A stretch of 64,000 nucleotides of DNA from Streptomyces sp. CNH099 (GTDB lineage: Bacteria > Actinomycetota > Actinomycetes > Streptomycetales > Streptomycetaceae), in NCBI GenBank assembly GCA_000514715.1, contig AZWL01000008.1, forward strand, positions 186,001 through 250,000, written 5' to 3'. Below the pieces are notes generated by a model. That model was not told the DNA's origin and made no database searches. It saw only the letters and a list, made by a program, of their open reading frames with translations. How positions within the stretch are numbered: position 1 is the stretch's first letter; every line of letters starts with the position of its first letter. This document shows, piece by piece, positions 32,498 through 40,718 of the stretch. The position numbers were made by a program, and so were the translations under genes.

Positions 32498-35248
32498 GTG
32501 GCTGAGAACGCATCGAAACCCCCTGACCCCCGCAGTCCCCGCAGTCCCCGCAGTCCCCGCAGTCCCCGCCTGATGCTGCTGGACGGGCATTCCCTGGCAT
32601 ACAGGGCGTTCTTCGCGCTGCCCGCGGAGAACTTCTCCACCGTCGACGGGCAGACCACCAATGCGATCTACGGCTTCACGTCGATGCTGTCGAACACGTT
32701 GCGTGACGAGGAGCCGACGCATCTGGCCGTCGCCTTCGACGTCTCCCGCAAGACCTGGCGCTCCGCGGAGTTCGCGGAGTACAAGGCGAACCGCACCTCG
32801 ACCCCCGACGACTTCCGGGGCCAGGTCGAGCTGATCGGCGAGCTGCTGGACGCGATGAACGTGCCGCGCTTCGGCGTCGAGGGCTTCGAGGCGGACGACG
32901 TGATCGCGACGCTGGCCACGCAGGCGGAGGCGGCCGGGTTCGAGGTGCTGATCGTCACCGGCGACCGGGACTCGTTCCAGCTCGTCTCGGACCATGTGAC
33001 GGTCCTCTATCCGACGAAGGGCGTCTCGGAGCTGACCCGCTTCACGCCGGAGAAGGTCGAGGAGCGGTACGGGCTGACGCCCGCGCAGTACCCGGACTTC
33101 GCCGCCCTGCGCGGCGACCCCTCCGACAACCTGCCGGGCATCCCGGGCGTCGGGGAGAAGACCGCGGCGAAGTGGATCAGGCAGTTCGGGTCGTTCGCGG
33201 AGCTGGTCGAGCGGGCCGGGGAGGTCAAGGGCAAGGCCGGGCAGAACCTGCGCGACCACCTGGAGGCGGTGCGGCTCAACCGCCGGCTCACCGAGCTGGA
33301 CCGCACCGTGGAGCTGCCCACCGGCCCGGAGGGCCTGGAGCGCAGGCCGTACGACCGGACGGCGCTGCAGGTCGTCATGGACGCCCTGGAGTTCCGCAAC
33401 CCCAACTTCCGCGAGCGGCTGTTCAACGCCGACCCGGGCGCCGGCGGGCAGGAGGCCGAGCCGGAGCCCGGGGTGCAGGTCGACGGGCGGGTGCTGCAGA
33501 CCGGCGAGCTGGCGCCGTGGCTCGCCGAGCACGGCTCGGGGCCGCTGGGCATGGCCACCGTCGACACCTGGCAGCTCGGCGTCGGCAGCGTCACCGAGGT
33601 CGCGCTGGCCACCGCGGCGGGGCCGGCGGCCTGGTTCGACCCGGCCCGGCTGGACGCCGGGGACGAGCAGGCGTTCGCGGGCTGGCTCGCGGACCCCGGC
33701 AGCGCCAAGACGGTGCACGACGCGAAGAGCGCCATGCGTGTCCTGGCCGAGCACGGCTGGACGGTCGAGGGCGTGACGATGGACACCGCGCTCGCCGCCT
33801 ACCTGGCCACCCCCGGCCGGCGCACCTTCGCGCTCGACGCGCTGTCCATCGCCTACCTGGGCCGCGAGCTGGAGCCCCCGGCGGCCGACGGGCAGCTGGA
33901 GCTGGGCCTCGACGGCGCGGAGGGCGACCAGGAGGCGGCCGCGCGGGACGCGCTGATGCGCACGGCCCGCACGGTCCTGGACCTCGGCGAGGCGCTGTCG
34001 GAGAAGCTGGCGCAGGTCGGCGCGGCGGAGCTGCTGCGCGACATGGAGCTGCCGGTGTCGGCGGTGCTGGCGGGGATGGAGCGGGCCGGCGTCGCCGTCG
34101 ACCGGGCCCATCTGGAGGCCATGGAGGAGCAGTTCGCGGGCGCCGTGCAGCAGGCCGTCCGGGAGGCGCACGACACGGTGGGACACGAGTTCAACCTCGG
34201 CTCGCCCAAGCAGCTGCAGGAGGTCTTCTTCGGCGAGCTGGGCCTGCCGAAGACGAAGAAGACCAAGACGGGCTACACCACGGACGCCGACGCGCTCGCC
34301 TGGCTCGCCACCCAGACCGACCACGAGCTGCCGGTCATCATGCTGCGCCACCGCGAGCAGGCCCGGCTGCGCTCCACGGTCGAGGGGCTGATCAAGACCG
34401 TCGCGGCGGACGGCCGGATCCACACCACGTTCAGCCAGACCGTCGCCGCCACCGGACGGCTCTCCTCCACCGACCCGAACCTGCAGAACGTGCCCATCCG
34501 CACGGACGAGGGCCGGGCCATCCGGCGCGGCTTCGTCGTCGGCGAGGGATACGAGTCGCTGCTGACCGCCGACTACAGCCAGATCGAGCTGCGCGTCATG
34601 GCCCATCTGTCGGAGGACGAGGGCCTGGTCGAGGCGTTCACGTCCGGCGAGGACCTGCACGACACCGTCGCCTCGCAGGTGTTCTCGGTGCCGCGCACCG
34701 ACGTCGACCACGAGATGCGGCGGAAGATCAAGGCGATGTCGTACGGGCTGGCCTACGGGCTGTCCGCGTTCGGCCTCTCCCAGCAGCTCGGCATCGAGGC
34801 GGCCGAGGCCCGCAAGCTCATGGAGAACTACTTCGAGCGCTTCGGCGGCGTACGGGACTATCTGCGCCGCGTCGTGGACGAGGCCCGCGCCACGGGCTAC
34901 ACGGAGACGATGTTCGGCCGCCGCCGGTATCTCCCCGACCTCAACAGCGACAACCGCCAGCGGCGCGAGATGGCCGAGCGGATGGCGCTCAACGCGCCGA
35001 TCCAGGGCACCGCGGCGGACATCGTGAAGCTGGCGATGCTGCGGGTGGACCGGGCGCTGCACGCGGCGTCCCTGCAGACCCGGCTGCTGCTGCAGGTGCA
35101 CGACGAGGTCGTGCTCGAAGTGGCCCCGGGCGAGCGCGAGCCGGTGGAGGAGCTGGTCCGGCGCGAGATGGCGGGCGCGGTCTCCCTGCGGGCGCCACTG
35201 GACGTGGCGGTCGGCGTGGGCGCGGACTGGGAGTCGGCGGCCCACTGA
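32498..35248 (+). CDS. polA: DNA polymerase I
   Basis: Repair and Okazaki-fragment polymerase of 916 residues. The GTG at 32498 matches the family start (VAEN...), followed by an RSP repeat linker before LMLLDGHSLAYRAFFAL. Residues about 24-310 are the 5' nuclease (FEADDVIATLA, VTGDRDSFQL, GVGEKTAAKW). Residues about 330-510 hold the 3'-5' exonuclease fold; the carboxylates expected for activity do not look conserved (VDTWQLG, VHDAKSAM), as in mycobacterial PolA. The polymerase domain carries motif A DYSQIELRVMAHLS, the O-helix RRKIKAMSYGLAYGLSAFG and motif C LLQVHDEVVLEV. It converges on pyruvate kinase across a hairpin. Confidence 0.97.
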   Translation: MAENASKPPDPRSPRSPRSPRSPRLMLLDGHSLAYRAFFALPAENFSTVDGQTTNAIYGFTSMLSNTLRDEEPTHLAVAFDVSRKTWRSAEFAEYKANRTSTPDDFRGQVELIGELLDAMNVPRFGVEGFEADDVIATLATQAEAAGFEVLIVTGDRDSFQLVSDHVTVLYPTKGVSELTRFTPEKVEERYGLTPAQYPDFAALRGDPSDNLPGIPGVGEKTAAKWIRQFGSFAELVERAGEVKGKAGQNLRDHLEAVRLNRRLTELDRTVELPTGPEGLERRPYDRTALQVVMDALEFRNPNFRERLFNADPGAGGQEAEPEPGVQVDGRVLQTGELAPWLAEHGSGPLGMATVDTWQLGVGSVTEVALATAAGPAAWFDPARLDAGDEQAFAGWLADPGSAKTVHDAKSAMRVLAEHGWTVEGVTMDTALAAYLATPGRRTFALDALSIAYLGRELEPPAADGQLELGLDGAEGDQEAAARDALMRTARTVLDLGEALSEKLAQVGAAELLRDMELPVSAVLAGMERAGVAVDRAHLEAMEEQFAGAVQQAVREAHDTVGHEFNLGSPKQLQEVFFGELGLPKTKKTKTGYTTDADALAWLATQTDHELPVIMLRHREQARLRSTVEGLIKTVAADGRIHTTFSQTVAATGRLSSTDPNLQNVPIRTDEGRAIRRGFVVGEGYESLLTADYSQIELRVMAHLSEDEGLVEAFTSGEDLHDTVASQVFSVPRTDVDHEMRRKIKAMSYGLAYGLSAFGLSQQLGIEAAEARKLMENYFERFGGVRDYLRRVVDEARATGYTETMFGRRRYLPDLNSDNRQRREMAERMALNAPIQGTAADIVKLAMLRVDRALHAASLQTRLLLQVHDEVVLEVAPGEREPVEELVRREMAGAVSLRAPLDVAVGVGADWESAAH
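32531..32569 (+). repeat. 9-bp tandem repeat in the 5' end of polA
   Basis: Four perfect copies of CGCAGTCCC (32531-32566) followed by CGC encode RSPRSPRSPRSPR just before the nuclease domain. The in-frame unit can change copy number without breaking the gene. Confidence 0.9.
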
Positions 35249-35315
35249 GCGCCTCCCGGCCGGCGGGGGTCGTGGTGGGGTGCCCGGCCGGGGCGTGCGC
35301 ACCGCGGCGGTCTCC

Positions 35316-35339
35316 GCCCCGGCCGATGACGGCCGGGGC
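35316..35339. terminator. Bidirectional terminator between polA and pyk
   Basis: Perfect 10-bp stem GCCCCGGCCG (35316-35325) and CGGCCGGGGC (35330-35339) with an ATGA tetraloop, between convergent polA and pyruvate kinase genes. Confidence 0.8.
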
Positions 35340-35359
35340 ACGGTCCGTCGCGCCGCGGG

Positions 35360-36793
35360 TCAGGCGAGGCTGTCCTCGTCGCCGATGTGGTGGACGCGGA
35401 CGAGGTTGGTCGAGCCGGGGACGCCGGGCGGGCTGCCGGCGGTGATCACGACCACGTCGCCCCTGCGGCAGCGGCCGATCTTCAGCAGCTGCTCGTCGAC
35501 CTGCGCCACCATCTCGTCGGTCGTCTGCACGACCGGGCCGAGGAAGGTCTCCACGCCCCACGTCAGGTTCAGCTGGCTGCGCGTGGCCGGGTCGGGGGTG
35601 AAGGCCAGCACGGGGATCGGCGAGCGGTAGCGCGAGAGCCGCCGCACCGTGTCGCCGGACTGCGTGAACGCCACCAGGTACCGCGCGCCCAGGAAGTCGC
35701 CGATCTCCGCCGCGGCGCGCGCCACCGCGCCGCCCTGCGTGCGCGGCTTGCTGCGGTCGGTCAGCGGCGGCAGGCCCTTGGCGAGCACCTCCTCCTCCGC
35801 CGCCGCGACGATCCGGCCCATCGTCCGCACCGTCTGGACCGGGTACTTGCCGACGCTGGTCTCACCGGAGAGCATCACGGCGTCCGTGCCGTCCATGACC
35901 GCGTTGGCGACGTCGGAGGCCTCCGCGCGGGTCGGCCGGGACGCGTCGATCATCGAGTCGAGCATCTGGGTGGCGACGATGACCGGCTTGGCGTTCCGCT
36001 TGGCGAGCTTGACCGCCCGCTTCTGCACCATCGGCACCCTCTCCAGCGGCATCTCCACGCCGAGGTCGCCGCGGGCCACCATGAGCCCGTCGAAGGCGTC
36101 GACGATGCCCTCCAGGTCGTCGACCGCCTGGGGCTTCTCCACCTTGGCGATCACCGGGACGCGCCGGCCCTCCTCGTCCATGATCCGGTGCACGTCGCGG
36201 ACGTCCTGCCCGGAGCGTACGAAGGACAGCGCGATGATGTCCGCGCCGGTGCGCAGCGCCCAGCGCAGGTCGTCGCAGTCCTTGTCGGAGAGCGCCGGCA
36301 CGGAGACGGCGACCCCGGGCAGGTTCAGGCCCTTGTGGTCGGAGACCATGCCGCCCTCGATGACCATGGTGCGGACCCGGGGCCCGTCCACCGCGGTCAC
36401 CTCCAGCGTGACGCGGCCGTCGTCGACGAGGATGCGCTCGCCGCGCCCGACGTCGGCGGCCAGCCCGGCGTACGTCGTCGCGCAGCACTGGCGGTCGCCC
36501 TCGACCGGGTCGACGCTGATGGTGAATTCATCGCCCCGTTCGAGAAATACAGGACCTTCCTGGAAGGTGCCGAGCCGGATCTTCGGGCCCTGAAGGTCGG
36601 CGAGTACGCCGACGCTGCGCCCCGTCTCGTCCGCCGCCTTGCGCACCCGTGCGTAACGCTCTTCGTGCTCAGCGTAAGCGCCATGGCTGAGATTGAACCT
36701 GGCGACGTCCATTCCCGCCTCGACCAGCCCCTTGATCTGGTCGTATGTGTCGGTCGCTGGCCCCAGGGTGCAGACAATCTTCGCTCGGCGCAT
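35360..36793 (-). CDS. pyk: Pyruvate kinase
   Basis: Final glycolytic step: phosphoenolpyruvate plus ADP to pyruvate plus ATP, in the cytoplasm. The ATG at 36793 gives 477 residues starting MRRAKIVCTLGPATDTYDQI, the usual family beginning. The frame extends 19 codons further but those are not conserved. Motifs include ARFNLSHG, KIRLG, a short B domain (about 70-165), VARGDLGVEMPLERVPMVQK and the active-site lysine region VIAKVEKPQAVDD. MLDSMIDASRPTRAEASDVANAVMDGTDAVMLSGETSVGKYPV holds the substrate and metal-binding residues. The allosteric C domain ends with RVHHIGDE. The 130 bp upstream is AT-richer and holds a TTGTCA (complement of 36884-36889), a possible -35. Confidence 0.96.
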   Translation of the reverse strand: MRRAKIVCTLGPATDTYDQIKGLVEAGMDVARFNLSHGAYAEHEERYARVRKAADETGRSVGVLADLQGPKIRLGTFQEGPVFLERGDEFTISVDPVEGDRQCCATTYAGLAADVGRGERILVDDGRVTLEVTAVDGPRVRTMVIEGGMVSDHKGLNLPGVAVSVPALSDKDCDDLRWALRTGADIIALSFVRSGQDVRDVHRIMDEEGRRVPVIAKVEKPQAVDDLEGIVDAFDGLMVARGDLGVEMPLERVPMVQKRAVKLAKRNAKPVIVATQMLDSMIDASRPTRAEASDVANAVMDGTDAVMLSGETSVGKYPVQTVRTMGRIVAAAEEEVLAKGLPPLTDRSKPRTQGGAVARAAAEIGDFLGARYLVAFTQSGDTVRRLSRYRSPIPVLAFTPDPATRSQLNLTWGVETFLGPVVQTTDEMVAQVDEQLLKIGRCRRGDVVVITAGSPPGVPGSTNLVRVHHIGDEDSLA

Positions 36794-36927
36794 GCATTCG
36801 ACTCTATGACTTACCGGCAGGTAGGGAACCGGGTATTGCCTACTCTCCAACGACGATTGCCTGAAGCTCTATTGAGCACGAGCTGACAACTTATAAAACG
36901 TGCGCGGCGCCGCTCTGATGAGCGTTA

Positions 36928-37644
36928 TCAGAGTTGCGGACGGGTCATCGTGAACCTCGCGTTCACCCGGGCGTAAACGGTCTGCCGCTGGGGTTCGAGG
37001 TCGAGCGCGGGTGCCGCCTCCGCGTCGGCGGCCAGGGCGCGGCCGCCGAAGCCGCGGGCCGCCTCCGTCGCCATCCACGTCTCGGGGTGCTCCGCACCCT
37101 CGTCGGCCACCTCCACGACCGCCGCCAGCTCCGCGCCCAGCGCCTCCGCGTACTCGCGGGCGCGCGTCACCGCCTCGCGCACCGCCTGCTGCCGCGCCTC
37201 GCGGTGCACCGGCGAGTCCGGGCGCAGCGCCCACCACGGGCCCTCGACGGCGGCCAGTTCGAGGTCGGCGGCCCGGGTGCTCAGCTCGCCGAGCGCGGTG
37301 AAGTCGCCGAGCGTCGCCGTCAGCCGGACCCGGCCGTGGTAGCGGCGCACCCGCTCGCCGCGGCCGTGCCGGCCCAGTTCCGGGGTCACGAGCAGCGCCC
37401 CGGTCTCCAGCTTCTCGACCGCGTCGCCGTACGACCTGATCAGCTCCCGCGCCTCGGTGTTGCGGCGGGTGAGGTCCGCCAGCGCGGTGCGCCGGTCGGT
37501 GCCGCGGACGGAGACGGTGACGGCGATCCGGGCGATCTCCGGGTCGACTTCGAGGCGGGCCTCGCCGCGGACGGCGAGGCGCGGCTCGTCGGGGGTGCCG
37601 TGGGGCGGGTGGGCGGACGAGGGTGCGGGGGGCGGGATCGTCAT
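36928..37644 (-). CDS. SIMPL domain-containing protein
   Basis: 238-residue protein of the SIMPL (DUF541) family. The core runs from PRLAVRGEARLEVDPEIARI (about 21-40) to the terminal RQTVYARVNARFTM. Characteristic features are VSVRGTDRRTALADLTRRN, a YHGRVRLTATLGDF strand and the helix EARQQAVREAVTRAREYAEAL. Most relatives are exported oligomers of uncertain role, but this one shows no signal peptide, only a Pro-rich N-terminus, so it may be cytoplasmic. Its ATG overlaps the stop of the N-hydroxylase gene by 4 bp, making it the third cistron of the iron-box operon. Confidence 0.85.
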   Translation of the reverse strand: MTIPPPAPSSAHPPHGTPDEPRLAVRGEARLEVDPEIARIAVTVSVRGTDRRTALADLTRRNTEARELIRSYGDAVEKLETGALLVTPELGRHGRGERVRRYHGRVRLTATLGDFTALGELSTRAADLELAAVEGPWWALRPDSPVHREARQQAVREAVTRAREYAEALGAELAAVVEVADEGAEHPETWMATEAARGFGGRALAADAEAAPALDLEPQRQTVYARVNARFTMTRPQL

Positions 37645-39059
37645 GCCTTCACTGTGCCAGGGTCCGGCGCGCGCGGGACCCCGTGCGCCGGCTCGTCGGG
37701 CCGCTCGCGCCGGGCCTGCGGGAGCCCGAAGGTGGTGAAGGCGGTGCGGTGCGGCAGCGGGTACGGCTCGGCGCCGGTGACGTCGTTGAGGATGACCGCG
37801 CTGCGGTGGGCGGCGAGGCCCAGGTCGGGGGCGCCGACGCCGTGCGTGTGGCGCTCGGCGTTCTGGACGTAGATCCGGCCCGTGACGGCCGGGTCGAGGA
37901 CGAGCCGATGCCGCTCGTCGATCCTCGGGCGGCCCGCGGCGTCGCGGCGCAGCAGCGGCTCCAGCGGCGCGAGGAGCCCGTCGAGCGGGCGCTCCCGGTA
38001 GCCGGTGGCGAGCACGACGGCGTCGGTGCGCAGCGTCTCGCGGGTGCCCTGCGCGGCGTGCTCCAGGTGCAGTTCGACGCGGTGCGAGCCGAGGCGCCCG
38101 GCGGTGCGCACGGTGACGCCGGGGGTGAGGACCGCGTCGGGCCAGCCGCCGCCGAGGGTGCGGCGGTACAGCTCGTCGTGGACGGCGGCGATGGTCCCGG
38201 CGTCGATCCCCTTGTACAGCTGCCACTGCCGGGGCAGCAGGTCGTCGCGTACGCCCTCGGGCAGGCCGTGGAAGTAGCGCGCGTAGTCGGGCGTGAACTG
38301 CTCCAGGCCCAGCTTGCTGTACTCCATGGGCGCGAACGCCGGGGTGCGGGCGAGCCAGTGCAGCCCCTCCGCGCCCGCCGGCCGGGCCCGCAGCAGGTCG
38401 AGGAAGACCTCCGCGCCGGACTGCCCGGCGCCGATCACGGTGACGTGGCCGGCGGCGGCGAGGCGCTCGCGGTGGGTGAGGTAGTCGGCGGCGTGCACGA
38501 CGTCGGCGGTAGGCGACTCGGCGAGCGGGCGCAGCGGCTCCGGCACATACGGCTCGGTGCCGACGCCGACGACGAGGTGGCGGGCGTGGGCGCGGCCCAG
38601 CGCCGCGGCCCCGCCGGAGCCGTCGAGCTGGGTGAAGTCGGCTTCGAACAGGCCGCGTTCGGCGTTCCAGCGGACGTCCTCGACCTGGTGGCCGAAGTGC
38701 AGGCCGGACAGCTGCCCGCTGACCCAGCGGCAGTACGCGTCGTACTCGGCGCGGTGGGTGTGGAGGCGCTCGGCGAAGTAGAAGGGGTAGAGCCGCTCGC
38801 GGACGCGCAGGTAGTTGAGGAAGCTGAAGGGGCTGGTGGGGTCGGCGAGCGTGACGAGGTCCGCGAGGAAGGGCACCTGGAGGGTGGTGCCCTCGATGAG
38901 GAGCCCGGGGTGCCAGCGGAACTCCGCGCGGCGCTCGTAGAACGCGGTGGTCAGGCCGCGCAGGCGGGCGGCGAGAGCGGCCAGCGAGAGGTTGAACGGG
39001 CCGATGCCGACCCCGGCGAGGTCGAGGGGGCGGTCGCGGCCGGCGTGCTCAGCGGGCAT
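37641..39059 (-). CDS. Lysine/ornithine N-monooxygenase (IucD/DesB family)
   Basis: Flavin-dependent N-hydroxylating monooxygenase of 472 residues, the type that hydroxylates lysine, ornithine or cadaverine for hydroxamate siderophores. The FAD-binding motif is GVGIGPFNLSLAALA (about 17-31), followed by the family signature FRWHPGLLIEGTTLQVPFLADLVT-type block, FLNYLRVRERLYPFYF and YCRWVSGQL. The NADPH site is VTVIGAGQSGAEVFLDLL (about 195-212), and the DVVHAADYL and ATGYRERPL segments match the family. It overlaps the upstream decarboxylase gene by 11 bp and is followed by the SIMPL gene. With the decarboxylase it could make N-hydroxycadaverine as in desferrioxamine synthesis (DesA/DesB), but the acyltransferase and synthetase genes are absent here. 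Confidence 0.88.
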   Translation of the reverse strand: MPAEHAGRDRPLDLAGVGIGPFNLSLAALAARLRGLTTAFYERRAEFRWHPGLLIEGTTLQVPFLADLVTLADPTSPFSFLNYLRVRERLYPFYFAERLHTHRAEYDAYCRWVSGQLSGLHFGHQVEDVRWNAERGLFEADFTQLDGSGGAAALGRAHARHLVVGVGTEPYVPEPLRPLAESPTADVVHAADYLTHRERLAAAGHVTVIGAGQSGAEVFLDLLRARPAGAEGLHWLARTPAFAPMEYSKLGLEQFTPDYARYFHGLPEGVRDDLLPRQWQLYKGIDAGTIAAVHDELYRRTLGGGWPDAVLTPGVTVRTAGRLGSHRVELHLEHAAQGTRETLRTDAVVLATGYRERPLDGLLAPLEPLLRRDAAGRPRIDERHRLVLDPAVTGRIYVQNAERHTHGVGAPDLGLAAHRSAVILNDVTGAEPYPLPHRTAFTTFGLPQARRERPDEPAHGVPRAPDPGTVKA

Positions 39060-40530
39060 CGGCGGCGGTTCCGTTCTCGCGGGCCGGGTGGTCCGGGTGG
39101 TCGGCAGGGCCGGCCGCCGCCGGGGCCGCGCGGTGGGCCTCGGTGACGAGCTTGAGCAGGTTGCGCAGGTCGCTCGCCTGGACGTGCGGGTTGAGCAGGG
39201 TCGCCTTCAGCCAGCGCCGGCCGCCGGCCGAGGCCCGCCCCAGCACCGCGTGCCCGTCGGCGAGCAGCCGCCGCCGCAGCGCCGCGACCGCCGCGTCGCC
39301 GGCGCCGGCGGGCCGGAAGAGGACCGTGGTCAGCGCCGGCGGCGCGTACAGCTCCAGCTCCGGGTCCTCCGCTACGAACTCCGCCAGCCGCGCCGCCGCG
39401 GCGAACGTCGCCTCCACCAGTTCCGCGACCCCGGCGCGCCCGAGCGCGCGCAGCGTGACGGCGACCTTGAACACGTCGGCGCGGCGCGTGGTGCGCAGCG
39501 AGCGGTGCAGCAGGGCGGGCAGGCCGGCGGCGGTGTCGTCGTCGGCGCTGAGATAGTCGGCGCTGTACGCCAGCGGCGCCAGGTCGGCGCCGTCCCGTAC
39601 GGCCAGGAAACCGGCGGCGATCGGCTGCCAGCCCAGCTTGTGCAGGTCGAGCGCGACGGTGTGGGCGCGGTCGAGCCCGGCGACGAGGTGCGCGCGGCCC
39701 GGGGCGAGCAGCAGCAGCCCGCCGTACGCGGCGTCCACGTGCAGCCGGGCGCCGTACGCCCCGGCGGCGTCGGCGAGTTGCGGCAGGGGGTCGACGGCGC
39801 CGGCGTCGGTGGTCCCGGCGGTGGCGACGACCAGCGCCGGGCCCGGCTCACCGGGGGCGGGGCCGCGGAGGCGGCCGAGCACGTCCCGTACGGCGGCGGG
39901 GTCGAGGACGCCGCGGGGCGTGGGGACGACGTGCGGGGCCCGCATCCCCAGCAGCCAGGCGGCGCGGTGGACGCTGTGGTGGGCGTTGGCGCCGGCGACC
40001 ACCTGCACGCCGGGGCCGAGCAGTTCGCGGGCGAGCAGCAGCGCGAGTTGGTTGGCCTCGGTGCCGCCGGTGGTGACGAGCGCGTCGGCGCGGGCGGCGC
40101 CGGGGTGGACCTCGGCGGCGACGGCGGCGGCCACCTCGGCCTCCACCTCGGCGGCGGCCGGGGCCTGGTCCCAGGAGTCCAGCGAGGGGTTGAGCGCGCC
40201 GGCCGCGAGGTCCGCGGCGGCGGCGACGGCGAGCGGCGGGGCGTGCAGGTGCGCGGCGCAGTGCGGGTCGGCCGGGTCGGCGGCGCCCTCGGCGAGGACG
40301 CGTACGAGGCCGGCGAGGGCCGCCTGGGCCCCGACGCCGGTGTCGGGCAGCACGGGGCGGACGGCCTCGCGTACCCGCCCGGCGACGGCCCGGGGGCCGC
40401 CGGCGGGCAGCGGGCCGCGGCGGCGGGCGGCGCCGTCGGCCAGGGCGGCGAGGACGGTGTCGAGGTACGGGCGGAGGGCGCGGGGGCCGGCGGGGCCGCC
40501 CGCGAGGGCGGCTTCGGCGGCAGCGGGCAT
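39049..40530 (-). CDS. PLP-dependent group II decarboxylase (DesA/DABA-decarboxylase-like)
   Basis: Pyridoxal-phosphate enzyme of 493 residues in the group II amino acid decarboxylase family; the substrate could be lysine (as DesA) or 2,4-diaminobutyrate. Recognisable are NPSLDSWDQAP (about 114-124), TTGGTEANQLALLLAREL (153-170), HHSVHRAAWLLGM (184-196), the HVDAAYGG strand with D266 that pairs with the pyridine nitrogen, and LDLHKLGWQP with the Schiff-base lysine K298. The ATG at 40530 has AGGAG 5 bases upstream. An iron-box sequence 45 bp upstream places it under iron repression, and the overlapping N-hydroxylase gene supports a role in siderophore precursor supply. The N-terminal third is unusually alanine-rich. 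Confidence 0.85.
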   Translation of the reverse strand: MPAAAEAALAGGPAGPRALRPYLDTVLAALADGAARRRGPLPAGGPRAVAGRVREAVRPVLPDTGVGAQAALAGLVRVLAEGAADPADPHCAAHLHAPPLAVAAAADLAAGALNPSLDSWDQAPAAAEVEAEVAAAVAAEVHPGAARADALVTTGGTEANQLALLLARELLGPGVQVVAGANAHHSVHRAAWLLGMRAPHVVPTPRGVLDPAAVRDVLGRLRGPAPGEPGPALVVATAGTTDAGAVDPLPQLADAAGAYGARLHVDAAYGGLLLLAPGRAHLVAGLDRAHTVALDLHKLGWQPIAAGFLAVRDGADLAPLAYSADYLSADDDTAAGLPALLHRSLRTTRRADVFKVAVTLRALGRAGVAELVEATFAAAARLAEFVAEDPELELYAPPALTTVLFRPAGAGDAAVAALRRRLLADGHAVLGRASAGGRRWLKATLLNPHVQASDLRNLLKLVTEAHRAAPAAAGPADHPDHPARENGTAADAR

Positions 40531-40574
40531 GCAGGCTCCTGGGGGCGCCGGTCTCTTCAGAACCGGTGGGTGAG

Positions 40575-40593
40575 GTGAGGCGGGCCTAACCTA
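40575..40593 (-). promoter_or_regulatory. Iron box (DmdR/IdeR-type operator)
   Basis: On the minus strand, TAGGTTAGGCCCGCCTCAC matches the 19-bp streptomycete iron box TTAGGTTAGGCTCACCTAA at most positions, with the left half nearly complete. It lies 45-63 bp before the decarboxylase start. Its TAGGTT can also serve as a -10 hexamer, so repressor binding would block transcription. Confidence 0.75.
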
Positions 40594-40664
40594 CTTCCGG
40601 CTTTTCCCCGAAACGTGCTGTTCTTCCCGGCAGTTCGCCCGTACGTGGGAACGCGCGGGCGCGC

Positions 40665-40708
40665 CCGGGGCCGCGCCGCCGGATCTGCTAGGGGCGGCGG
40701 GCGCGGCC
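40665..40708 (-). terminator. Imperfect hairpin terminator after pepN
   Basis: GGCCGCGCCGCCG (40669-40681) pairs with CGGCGGGCGCGGCC (40695-40708) with one bulged G, extended by CCGG-type pairs outside. It starts about 10 bases past the pepN stop. Confidence 0.55.
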
Positions 40709-40718
40709 CGGCGCCCGC

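Noticed and set aside
32531..32569. CRISPR-like short repeats
   Set aside because: Direct 9-bp units without spacers, inside the polA frame; simple coding tandem repeat.
29705..35341. Very long minus-strand open frame (1878 codons) antisense to polA and across the fdhF-like gene
   Set aside because: It is a GC-bias shadow of real genes, with Arg/Gly-rich low-information sequence and no recognisable domain; polA and the oxidoreductase in other frames are clear.
39049..40530. Naming the decarboxylase desA
   Set aside because: Motifs fit both DesA and diaminobutyrate decarboxylases, and desC and desD are absent, so the symbol is withheld.
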